Positions 35,845-43,632 of a DNA stretch of 64,000 nucleotides are shown here, one piece after another (the first letter of the stretch is position 1; the number at the start of each line of letters is the position of its first letter). The stretch spans positions 248,001 through 312,000 of the forward strand of contig NZ_JAAQPI010000011.1 of assembly GCF_011683955.1 (NCBI RefSeq), in the 5' to 3' direction. A model generated the notes under the pieces. It saw nothing but the letters and a program-made list of their open reading frames with translations, was not told the DNA's origin and ran no database searches. Both the position numbers and the translations under genes were made by a program. The stretch is from Pseudomaricurvus alkylphenolicus (GTDB taxonomy: Bacteria > Pseudomonadota > Gammaproteobacteria > Pseudomonadales > Cellvibrionaceae).

Positions 35845-38454
35845 TCAGGCCACAGCTTCCATGACAGTGGCTTCCTCTTTGCGCTTGAAGACCAGAATCA
35901 ATATGGCCGGCAGCAACAGCAAATCGAACACTAATGCCGCCACCAGGCCGACGCTGGCCAGCATTCCGAAATGACCCATGGGCACAAAGGAGCTGCCAAG
36001 CAACAGCAAAAACTGACTGCAAAGAATCAGTGTAGTGGTCATCACCGCCCGACCTGCCTGCTGATAGGTTCGTACCAGCGCCAGCACAGGTGATATACCC
36101 TGACGGACCCGGTGAATAAAGCCATGGTAAACATGAATGGTATCGTCAATGGCGATACCGACTGCGACGCTGGCAATCATGGCTGTTGCGAGATCCAGTG
36201 CAATACCCTGGAAGCCCATGACAATAAAAATCAGGATGATCGGGGACAGATTCGGGATCATGCAGATGAGTGTGTCGCGCAGTGACCGCCAGGAAACCAG
36301 CATCAACAGGAAAATAAGTCCAAGTGCACCGCCTAAGCTCACGACCTGGCTCTCGATCAACAGATCCTCCTGATCGGCCAGCAGTCGACCCGCGCCGGAA
36401 ATCTCCCAGCTGATATCGCGCTGTTCGAATCCTGGCATTTGCCTTAAACGATCACGAATGCTATCCATCAAATCGCTGATTTCACTGGTTCCATGAACGT
36501 TCGCATTGATGGCAATACGGGCTATCTGGTAGTCGCCGTCGATAAAATCAAAGATATCTTCGCCGTCGTACACGAAGAGATATTGGCTGATGAGTTCGGC
36601 GTCTTCGGGAATCGCGCGATACGCCGGATCTTCGGCATGGAATCCCCAATGCATTTCCTCAATGAAGTCCGCCACTGACAGGGTCTTGTCAACGGAGTCC
36701 AGCTGCTCAACCCACTGCTGCAACTGACGTACGTCCAGCAGCGTATCCGGATCCAACAGCGACTCTCCACTTTCGCTGGTTAAAACCACTTCCAGTGGCA
36801 GTGTGCCCACCAGCGTATCTTCAACGTGCTCCGTAGAACGTCGGAGTTCATGGTCTTTCGGGAAAAAGTCCAACAAATTGGTTTCGACATGAATACGTGC
36901 CGCCATGGGTAAACAGGCACCCAATGAAATCACCACCAAGACAATAACCACCACAGGGCGGCGTAAACTCAGCGACAACATGGCACTGACCAGCTTATCC
37001 ATATACTGCAGGCCGAAACGTCGGTTTGGCCAGGGCTGCTGATCGAACTGCACAAAAATCGGAGGAAGAATATGTATCACGATCAGGTAGATCAGAAAGA
37101 CACCTGCCGCTGAAGCCAAGCCAAACATGCTGATGGGCGGGATAGGGCTAAGTCCCAGCGATGCCAGTCCCACCGAGGTGGTAAGGGTGCTATACAGTGC
37201 GGGCTTGCGTATTTCCGCCAGGGCGGAGTCGACACGTTTCCTGCCGGTGAGGCCTCGTTTGGAGGCGTAGTACAAAGCGTTGTAGAAGTGTACCAGCACT
37301 GCAATGGTCAAAGCCGACAAGAGTGGCGGCAAGGCGCCGGATATACTGTTAAAAGGCTGTTCAAAAACCACATAGAAGGCAATGGTGAAGTTGACCACGG
37401 CGCCGGTCACGACGCCGGTCACGATAACCGCGAGCAAGCGCCGAAATAGCAGCCAGGTGAGGATCAGTCCGATAACCACCGTGGCTGGAATAAAGACCAT
37501 GTTATCGCTGAGAATCATCCTTACCTGGGCGACATCCGTAGAGATTTCGCCCGTCATTGCCGACAAATAGCCATCGAGTCGGTGTTCGCGTACCTGAGTG
37601 AGAATCTCTTCTTCCAGTTGCAGGTAGAGTATGCTGTTGTCCAGGCTTTCGGGGATAATCACCAGCGCGATACTGGTTCCGTCGGGGGGAACCAGAGAGT
37701 TACGTGCAAAACGGTCAGCAGTAACAGACGCTCTTCGGTCTCTGGGGTGGGATTCATCCAGAAGCTCAATATCAACCAGCGGGCTGACTTCAAAGCCGTC
37801 TTCGGTACCGGTAATGTGGTCCTGACGAGTGAGGCTGATGACATCTTCCACGCCATCGATCTCTTCGAGCGATTGAGTCAAATCGTCATACGCCAGCAGA
37901 AAGCCATCCGAAAACAACGCAACCCCTTCGAAGAGCAACAGGATGACTTCGTCGTCCGGGAAGACTTCTCTGACTTCGTCATTGAACAGGCGCGAGGGAG
38001 CATCCGGAGGAAGAAAAGTCGTGGGTGAGTTATTGATGTTCAGCTTGGGCAGCAGTGCGTTGGGCAGCACAGAGATGGCGATGAGCAGGGCAAAACAAAG
38101 ATAAAGTTTCCAGGGCAAATTGATGATTCGCCGTACCAGTTTTCTATCAGCGGCGGTAAGGATATAGATTTCGATCACATCCTGTCCGTCGAAGCGGCTA
38201 TGGTAGGCGAAAAGCTCGGCGTGCAGGATATTGCCGTTGGCCTTTCGAAACACCACCGGTAATGCGGGCAGCTGTTTCTCGGAACGGTCGGTTCGGGCCG
38301 CTTGCTTCAGGTATATTCTCAGTTCGTCCTTATCAAGGTCTACCGTGTGGTCCAACAGGTTCGTGGCTTCGAGGTCCTCGAAATCACTGTAACCCAGGCA
38401 TTGGGCAAATGTTTCGTTGGCCAGTACCAGAATGCCGTCATCCAATACGGCCAT
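35845..38454 (-). CDS. MMPL/RND-family transporter with N-terminal PAS domain
   Basis: An 869-residue protein. Residues 1-105 form a PAS domain (MAVLDDGILVLANETFAQCL), followed by an RND permease of the MMPL/SSD type with two repeats of one plus five membrane helices and two large periplasmic loops. VGIAIDDTIHVYHGFIHR is the family's helix-4 signature with its Asp pair. Such proteins export hydrophobic or lipid-like molecules. The frame is open for 25 codons before the ATG at 38454, encoding a plausible PAS lead helix but with no ATG, GTG or TTG. The two genes upstream encode an outer membrane protein and a LolA-like carrier, so the three may form an envelope-spanning lipid export system. Confidence 0.87.
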   Translation of the reverse strand: MAVLDDGILVLANETFAQCLGYSDFEDLEATNLLDHTVDLDKDELRIYLKQAARTDRSEKQLPALPVVFRKANGNILHAELFAYHSRFDGQDVIEIYILTAADRKLVRRIINLPWKLYLCFALLIAISVLPNALLPKLNINNSPTTFLPPDAPSRLFNDEVREVFPDDEVILLLFEGVALFSDGFLLAYDDLTQSLEEIDGVEDVISLTRQDHITGTEDGFEVSPLVDIELLDESHPRDRRASVTADRFARNSLVPPDGTSIALVIIPESLDNSILYLQLEEEILTQVREHRLDGYLSAMTGEISTDVAQVRMILSDNMVFIPATVVIGLILTWLLFRRLLAVIVTGVVTGAVVNFTIAFYVVFEQPFNSISGALPPLLSALTIAVLVHFYNALYYASKRGLTGRKRVDSALAEIRKPALYSTLTTSVGLASLGLSPIPPISMFGLASAAGVFLIYLIVIHILPPIFVQFDQQPWPNRRFGLQYMDKLVSAMLSLSLRRPVVVIVLVVISLGACLPMAARIHVETNLLDFFPKDHELRRSTEHVEDTLVGTLPLEVVLTSESGESLLDPDTLLDVRQLQQWVEQLDSVDKTLSVADFIEEMHWGFHAEDPAYRAIPEDAELISQYLFVYDGEDIFDFIDGDYQIARIAINANVHGTSEISDLMDSIRDRLRQMPGFEQRDISWEISGAGRLLADQEDLLIESQVVSLGGALGLIFLLMLVSWRSLRDTLICMIPNLSPIILIFIVMGFQGIALDLATAMIASVAVGIAIDDTIHVYHGFIHRVRQGISPVLALVRTYQQAGRAVMTTTLILCSQFLLLLGSSFVPMGHFGMLASVGLVAALVFDLLLLPAILILVFKRKEEATVMEAVA

Positions 38455-38536
38455 GGCCTGCCGCTGGCGGTTCAGGTGCTGTAGATATTCCCGTTCGGTG
38501 TTGATAAGCGTCGCTCCGTCGTGATCAAGTTGTCAG

Positions 38537-39991
38537 CTAGAAATTAGCTCGCCACCCGAGATTCAACAGCGAGTTATCTTCATAAAACCCACCAGCTGTG
38601 GCTTTGTCGCCATCAAATCCATGACCGGCCAAATACACTTCCTGGTCACTCCAGCCGATGTACGCCAGTTCCGGGTTGAGATAGAGATCTTTTTTGTCCA
38701 GCCCTATATTGAAGCGAAACTTTACTCGCCAGTTGTCCTCACCAAACGGGGCTTCAAAAGAACCGTTAAAGGCCGAGCTGTTATCCCGATCCAGGACATC
38801 GTCGGCATCCTGGAGACGATTGCCGACCAACTGCAGATTCAGGCGTGCGTCCCCGTCGCCGGGAAACAGTTCCAGGGCGACCCCCCAGGCCACACTGGCC
38901 ACGGTATCAAAGCGGCCATCGTTACGGGTTACAGGCGTGTCACTGTTCCACGCGGCCTCCAGTTTCAAAGTGCCCCCCAAGGCCTCAAAACCCATGTCCG
39001 CGGCGACAACGGTTGTACGGGGGTACCGGCCTTCCAGGGTATTGGTGGAAGGGTTGTAGGCAAAATAAGGAAGGGTGTTGATGCCACGCTGCAGGGTTAA
39101 CGCATAGTCCACCTGATCGCCAAGGCGATTAAATCGAATGCCAATACCGCCTTCGGTGTCCGGAGCCTTCTCTCGAATATCGGCTTGTCGGACCACCTGC
39201 TCCACCATCGCCGGAGTGTCGAGACCAAAAATCGTCCCTTGCCTGCGGTTTACCGAGTGCCAGACGCTGTCTGTTCCCGCAAGCTGAGCTTCCCGGAATC
39301 GCGGATAATAGACCAGATCCAACTTGCCGACGTCAAAGAAGTGCTCATAGCGTACCGCCAGAGAGGCCAGCCTGCGTTCATCGAGCTCATCGAGCGCACC
39401 GCGCCTGAGATCCTGAGTGCTCAATTTGTCCGTTGGAGGAAACTCATCAATACGTCCCCAGATAATTTTCTGTGCCCCCAGGGTCAGGATGCCGTCGCCA
39501 CTCTTATAACGGATATAGGTTTCGTCATAATCCAACTCAGTATCATGCCAGCCGTCAAGCTGGCCTTCTTCCGGTTGTTCGTGAAATGAATCCAGGCGGC
39601 CGCCAATCTTCAGTTCCCAAGTCTCGTTCTGCCATTCCAGGCTGAATCGAGCTTGCCCGTAGAGCTGGTAGCGCGCGGTATCGCTGTCCAGAAAATGCCC
39701 GTATTCAGCCCGAAGCTGTTCCAGATTCAGCCGCAGGCCCGTCTCTTCCTCTTCGGAGTCTTCATATTCGTCGTAATTGCTGACGGTATCCTCAAGATCG
39801 CTCTCCTCATCATCGCCGATGACGAGAGCCTCGTCACCATCATCTTCGATCACCAGGCCCTGTTCGGCATCGTCTTCGATCACCAGCTCCTCTTCGGAGT
39901 CATCCTCGATAATCAGTTCCTGGGCATGGTTGGGCAACGCTAATGCCGCAAGCAGAGTGACAGGTATTAGTAAGGGGGAAACTCCGGCCAT
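38537..39991 (-). CDS. Outer membrane beta-barrel protein (DUF1302-like) with acidic N-terminal repeats
   Basis: A 484-residue protein. The signal peptide ends near NHAQ. Mature residues begin with four acidic decapeptides, followed by a large beta-barrel rich in alternating aromatic residues and ending in LNLGWRANF. The WGRIDEFPPTDKLSTQDLRRG segment and overall size match the DUF1302 family, which is often found with DUF1329/LolA-like and RND proteins. The ATG at 39991 has AGGAAGA upstream; an extra 59 codons in the open frame are rejected. It lies between the MMPL and LolA-like genes in one transcript. Confidence 0.82.
   Translation of the reverse strand: MAGVSPLLIPVTLLAALALPNHAQELIIEDDSEEELVIEDDAEQGLVIEDDGDEALVIGDDEESDLEDTVSNYDEYEDSEEEETGLRLNLEQLRAEYGHFLDSDTARYQLYGQARFSLEWQNETWELKIGGRLDSFHEQPEEGQLDGWHDTELDYDETYIRYKSGDGILTLGAQKIIWGRIDEFPPTDKLSTQDLRRGALDELDERRLASLAVRYEHFFDVGKLDLVYYPRFREAQLAGTDSVWHSVNRRQGTIFGLDTPAMVEQVVRQADIREKAPDTEGGIGIRFNRLGDQVDYALTLQRGINTLPYFAYNPSTNTLEGRYPRTTVVAADMGFEALGGTLKLEAAWNSDTPVTRNDGRFDTVASVAWGVALELFPGDGDARLNLQLVGNRLQDADDVLDRDNSSAFNGSFEAPFGEDNWRVKFRFNIGLDKKDLYLNPELAYIGWSDQEVYLAGHGFDGDKATAGGFYEDNSLLNLGWRANF
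39800..39919 (-). repeat. Four tandem acidic decapeptide units at the mature N-terminus
   Basis: The units read ELIIEDDSEE, ELVIEDDAEQ, GLVIEDDGDE and ALVIGDDEES, 30 bases each. The strong negative charge could bind Ca2+ or keep the N-terminus extended in the periplasm. Confidence 0.85.
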
Positions 39992-40031
39992 GGATTCTTC
40001 CTGTGATGTTGTTATGGTTGATACGCGGGAG

Positions 40032-40916
40032 CTAGTGGGTCCCCGCCGAGGCCGTGGTGGCTTGCTTGAGCGCGGCTTTGGATTTCGGACGGAATACCGC
40101 TTCGCGACTGTCATCTGCCAACCCTCTTTGGCTGAACAGGCTGTCAGGAATGTCCTGATCATAGACAATGTCGTTGGTGATCAGCTGCGTACGGTGTCCC
40201 GTCTTGAGGTTTGTCATGATGCTCTCGAACACTGTCCAGTAGCCCTGTACCTTCTTGATCTTACGGGCTTGAAGGCGTTTAACTGGCTTGTCCTTTTTCT
40301 GATAAAAGTCCACCCGCAGGGGAATCAGCAATTTGGGGTGGATGCAGCCAATTCGTCTCGTATACACTGAATTTGAGCGTTTTACCGGGATGCTTTCCAA
40401 CAGTGTGCAGTTGACGCCTCCCACCTTGTCCTGCCCGAGTATCCGATGCTTATCCATATCGACTTCGCGATCAGCGAGATCTTCGTAGAAGAAGTCAGAC
40501 CCGACAAAGCGACCGCCTTTTCGTTTTGAGGAAATGCGGCGCACGCGATCCAGTGAGGGGAGATACAGCCATTGGTCCGATTCATCGCCTGGATAGTCCA
40601 TGGACAGTAAGCCGGTTCCTTTCACATCTTTGGGTGTGATAAAACGCATCAGCGCCCGCCGCTCGGAGTTGCCCTTGTCGAGGGTATAGGCGTAGAGGAT
40701 GCGTTTTTTCGTTTTTTTGCCTTTCTTGCCCAGCAGCATGGTCACTCTTGAAGCGGAATCACGTCCGATGGGGCGATCGTAGACGGCCTGGGCCAGCCTC
40801 AGGGCTCGATCATCCACTTGGGTTTCGGTGTCTTCAGCCGTACTTGATCCGGTTGCCATCAGCGTGATGAGGGCGGTCAGTCCCGCGCTGCACAGATTCC
40901 GGCGGATGAATTGCAT
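40032..40916 (-). CDS. Outer membrane lipoprotein-sorting protein (LolA-like)
   Basis: A 294-residue exported protein with a signal peptide (LTALITLMATGSSTAE). The domain is the LolA-like fold, marked by LMRFITPKDVKGTGLLSMDY, QWLYLPSLDRVRRISS and GSDFFYEDLADR. Members usually sit beside MMPL/RND permeases and DUF1302-type outer membrane proteins, as here. It probably carries a lipid across the periplasm; it is not LolA itself. It is the first gene of the minus-strand trio and ends 40 bases before the next start. Confidence 0.88.
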   Translation of the reverse strand: MQFIRRNLCSAGLTALITLMATGSSTAEDTETQVDDRALRLAQAVYDRPIGRDSASRVTMLLGKKGKKTKKRILYAYTLDKGNSERRALMRFITPKDVKGTGLLSMDYPGDESDQWLYLPSLDRVRRISSKRKGGRFVGSDFFYEDLADREVDMDKHRILGQDKVGGVNCTLLESIPVKRSNSVYTRRIGCIHPKLLIPLRVDFYQKKDKPVKRLQARKIKKVQGYWTVFESIMTNLKTGHRTQLITNDIVYDQDIPDSLFSQRGLADDSREAVFRPKSKAALKQATTASAGTH

Positions 40917-41459
40917 GTGGTCTGCTTCCTGTCAGAGTCAACTGAGATGGAGCCCGCGGCAACAAACCGCTTTGGCATCCTCGGTTTAGCTCAAAGTCCA
41001 ATAATCATTCTAGCTCCTAATTGATGTCGGGCAAAGCGCTGAGCCTTGAAGGATAGCGATGGTTTGCAAAGCCGCAGGGAGGAAACATGTGACAATTTCG
41101 TGAAGTCCGTCAACTTTTTTCAAAATCGACTGGCAAATACAGAGAAGCCGACTAACTTTAAAAATAACTCCATCGAAGTAGTGGCCTCCACGCAGCGGTT
41201 GCGTGGTTGTCTTCTTCAGGGTTTCCTCATAGCTCTCTCCTGCCTGGCCCCGGTATATTCCCGGGGTCTTTTGTATCTGGGCCTTTTACTTCACTGTTAC
41301 GGTTTGAAAGCATCACCTCAGGTGTTCTATATTTGTCATCTGAAGCCTTGTGGTGGCGTGACGAGGTTAGAGCGAACAATAATCAGTGCTGCCGCATACA
41401 ATATACGACCGGCGGGAGGTCTGTGCCGGGGTCTTTACCATTCAGGGACAGTGTGTCTT
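40917..41459. other. Long intergenic region before the FHA gene
   Basis: Divergent region of 543 bases. It contains the candidate small RNA at 41180-41274 and a CCGGC/GCCGG stem near 41410. A GGGCAAAGC ... GCAAAGCC pattern near 41030-41075 recalls part of a c-di-GMP riboswitch but lacks its core. The in-frame stretch back to 41046 is treated as non-coding. Confidence 0.5.
41180..41274 (+). ncRNA. Candidate small RNA C of the shared-seed family
   Basis: A perfect 7-bp stem (CCACGCA/TGCGTGG, 41188-41206) precedes the seed UCAUAGCUCUCUCCU (41227-41241). Six bases later a GC-rich stem CCCCGG/CCGGGG (41248-41266) is followed by TCTTTT, an intrinsic terminator. The seed-GG-CCCCG order is the same as in RNAs A and B, so it is probably a diverged relative. 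No RpoE-type or clear sigma70 promoter was found, so the 5' end is a guess. Confidence 0.45.
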
Positions 41460-43619
41460 ATGGCGCAATCATCTTCACAGACCGCGGGTTGGTCGTTGCA
41501 GCTGGCCAGCGAAGCGGATATAGAGCAAACCGAATTTCAAATTGCAGGCAGTAAACCCCTGACGCTTGGGCGCTCCAGCGATGTCGATCTGGTGGTGCCT
41601 TTGCACGGCATCTCGCGTCAGCACGCGGAACTGCAGCTGGAAAAAGGCAAGCTCTGCGTACGTGACTTGGGGTCGCGCAATGGCACCTACCTCAATGACA
41701 CCAAAATCGTCGAGGAGTTTGCGCGGCCGGGGGACTGTATCCGGTTTGACGAAATACGCTTTTGGGTACATGGGCCAGAGGATGGGGATGAGGCTGAAGC
41801 TACCACGCTGACCACTGCGCTGGCAGATGCCGACATTAAAACCGATCCTGGTGGTGCCACCCAGGCCATTACCATTACACCGGGGTTGCTGGTCGGGCAG
41901 GGTGGCCCGGTGGATAAACAGGAGTTTCCTCTCACATCGTTGGTGGTCACTATCGGTCGTGATGAAGACAACGATCTGGTGCTGGATTACCCTTCGGTTT
42001 CCGGCCGCCATGCCGAGTTAAGCTATGTGGGTGGCCGCTGGCTGGTGCGTGATCTCGACTCCTCCAATGGCACCTTCGTTGACGGTGAGCGGGTGAACAA
42101 AACCAATCTCAAGGTGGGTCAGGTGCTGTCCGTTGCGGATATTTGCCTGGAATATCGACTTTATCAGTCGCCACCCAAGGAGCAGCAGGCGCCGGTAGCA
42201 GCCCAGGCAGCCGCGGCAACAGCTGAGGCGACGCAGAAGGGCCCCAATCGCTACCTGGTGGCGGGGTTGGCATTGGCCATTGCCCTGGCACTGTGGATTT
42301 ATCCCCCGTCATGGTTGGCACCACTGCTGCCGCGCAGCAATACCATTGACGACATCCGCGACTATACCGATCAGGTGACAGCGGAGATGAGCGGTGAGGT
42401 GAACAGCCCCGAGTTGGAATTCACTCCACCCTGGCCGTCCCTGTCTCTGCCGCGCGAGCGGATTGTCAATACACCACAGCTGGCCGATATCAATAATGAC
42501 CAGTTTGCAGACATTTTGCTCAGTGACTCTCAAGGGTACAGCAGTGTGATCAACGGTCGCACTGGCGAAACCCTGTTTGCCATCCGCGGCGGTGGCAAGG
42601 TTCTGGCGCCTCCGGCCCAGATGAGACTGGCGGAAGGTCCGGCGATGATCATATCCCGTTACAGCGGACAAATTGATGCACTGGGTGCTCGCGGGCAAAC
42701 CCTTTGGCAATCCGCGCAAGGGCTGGAGCTGGGAGCGCTGATACAGAGGCCCATGGTGGTCGATGTTAACGGCGACCGCCAGGCGGATATCCTGCTGACC
42801 AGCGAGGGCAAAGGGCTTGTGGCGCTGGATGGAGACCGGGAAGGCTGGCTGTTGTGGCATACCGCTGACCTGACACGGGGGCGTCTCACAGCGCAACCTC
42901 TCGCCTCGGATATCAACGGTGATGGCGGCATCGATTTTGTCACTGTGAGTGACAGCGGGCAGGTTTTGGCGGTTGGCATTGACGCGGGAGCGCCGGTCAA
43001 ACTCTGGGAACAGCAGCTGGCGCCGATCCTGTTTGCCGCGCCGGCGCTATTGCAAACCGCCCAGACCCCGTTAGTGGCCGTTGCCACCCATGAAGATCAG
43101 ATCCTGGTCCTGAGTGGTGCCACTGGTGCGCTGGTGTGGCAGCGTGCACATCCGAAGGCGCTCTATGCCTCGCTCCTGGGGGCGGATCTGAACGGAGACC
43201 GAACTGACGACCTGTTGGCTGTGGCCCACGATGGTGAAGTGACTGCTATCAATGGTGTGACCGGAGAAACACTGTGGCAGGTGTCGGTGGATGCCGCGGT
43301 GCAGGCCAGTCCGGCGCTGTTCGATTTTAACTACGACAAAGTGGCGGACATCCTGGTAGCGGATGCGGAGGGGAGCCTGCACTTTATCGATGGTCGTCGT
43401 GGAGAAGCCCTGACTGACAGTCTGGATATTGAGGGTGCAGACAGTTTCGTGGCCAGCCCGGTGCTGGGAGACGTCAATGGTGATCTCAACGTGGATATCG
43501 TCGCCGTGAGCCAAAACGGGCGCCTGACCGTTATGGGGGTCAACCGACGCTTGGGGTCAGGTCGAGCCGGATGGAACCAATTCCTGGGCAACAATGAACA
43601 TCGCTATCAATCGCGCTAG
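41460..43619 (+). CDS. Membrane protein with two FHA domains and a periplasmic beta-propeller
   Basis: A 719-residue protein with unusual architecture. Cytoplasmic FHA domain 1 (about 15-100: LGRSSDVDLVV, SRQHAEL, SRNGTYLND) and FHA domain 2 (about 143-228: IGRDEDNDLVL, SGRHAEL, SSNGTFVDG) keep the phosphothreonine-binding Arg, Ser and Asn residues. A single transmembrane helix follows (265-287). The rest is six or more FG-GAP/PQQ-like blades with Ca2+-binding loops such as DINNDQFAD, DVNGDRQAD, DINGDGGID and DVNGDLNVD. It could relay the state of an outside ligand to a Thr-kinase network. It is followed directly by the DUF799/beta-helix gene. Confidence 0.88.
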   Translation: MAQSSSQTAGWSLQLASEADIEQTEFQIAGSKPLTLGRSSDVDLVVPLHGISRQHAELQLEKGKLCVRDLGSRNGTYLNDTKIVEEFARPGDCIRFDEIRFWVHGPEDGDEAEATTLTTALADADIKTDPGGATQAITITPGLLVGQGGPVDKQEFPLTSLVVTIGRDEDNDLVLDYPSVSGRHAELSYVGGRWLVRDLDSSNGTFVDGERVNKTNLKVGQVLSVADICLEYRLYQSPPKEQQAPVAAQAAAATAEATQKGPNRYLVAGLALAIALALWIYPPSWLAPLLPRSNTIDDIRDYTDQVTAEMSGEVNSPELEFTPPWPSLSLPRERIVNTPQLADINNDQFADILLSDSQGYSSVINGRTGETLFAIRGGGKVLAPPAQMRLAEGPAMIISRYSGQIDALGARGQTLWQSAQGLELGALIQRPMVVDVNGDRQADILLTSEGKGLVALDGDREGWLLWHTADLTRGRLTAQPLASDINGDGGIDFVTVSDSGQVLAVGIDAGAPVKLWEQQLAPILFAAPALLQTAQTPLVAVATHEDQILVLSGATGALVWQRAHPKALYASLLGADLNGDRTDDLLAVAHDGEVTAINGVTGETLWQVSVDAAVQASPALFDFNYDKVADILVADAEGSLHFIDGRRGEALTDSLDIEGADSFVASPVLGDVNGDLNVDIVAVSQNGRLTVMGVNRRLGSGRAGWNQFLGNNEHRYQSR

Positions 43620-43632
43620 GGAAACCCGCATC

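Noticed and set aside
41030-41110. Second c-di-GMP riboswitch before the FHA gene
   Set aside because: GGGCAAAGC and GCAAAGCC are present, but the GNRA-capped hairpin and the GACGCAAAGCC core are missing.
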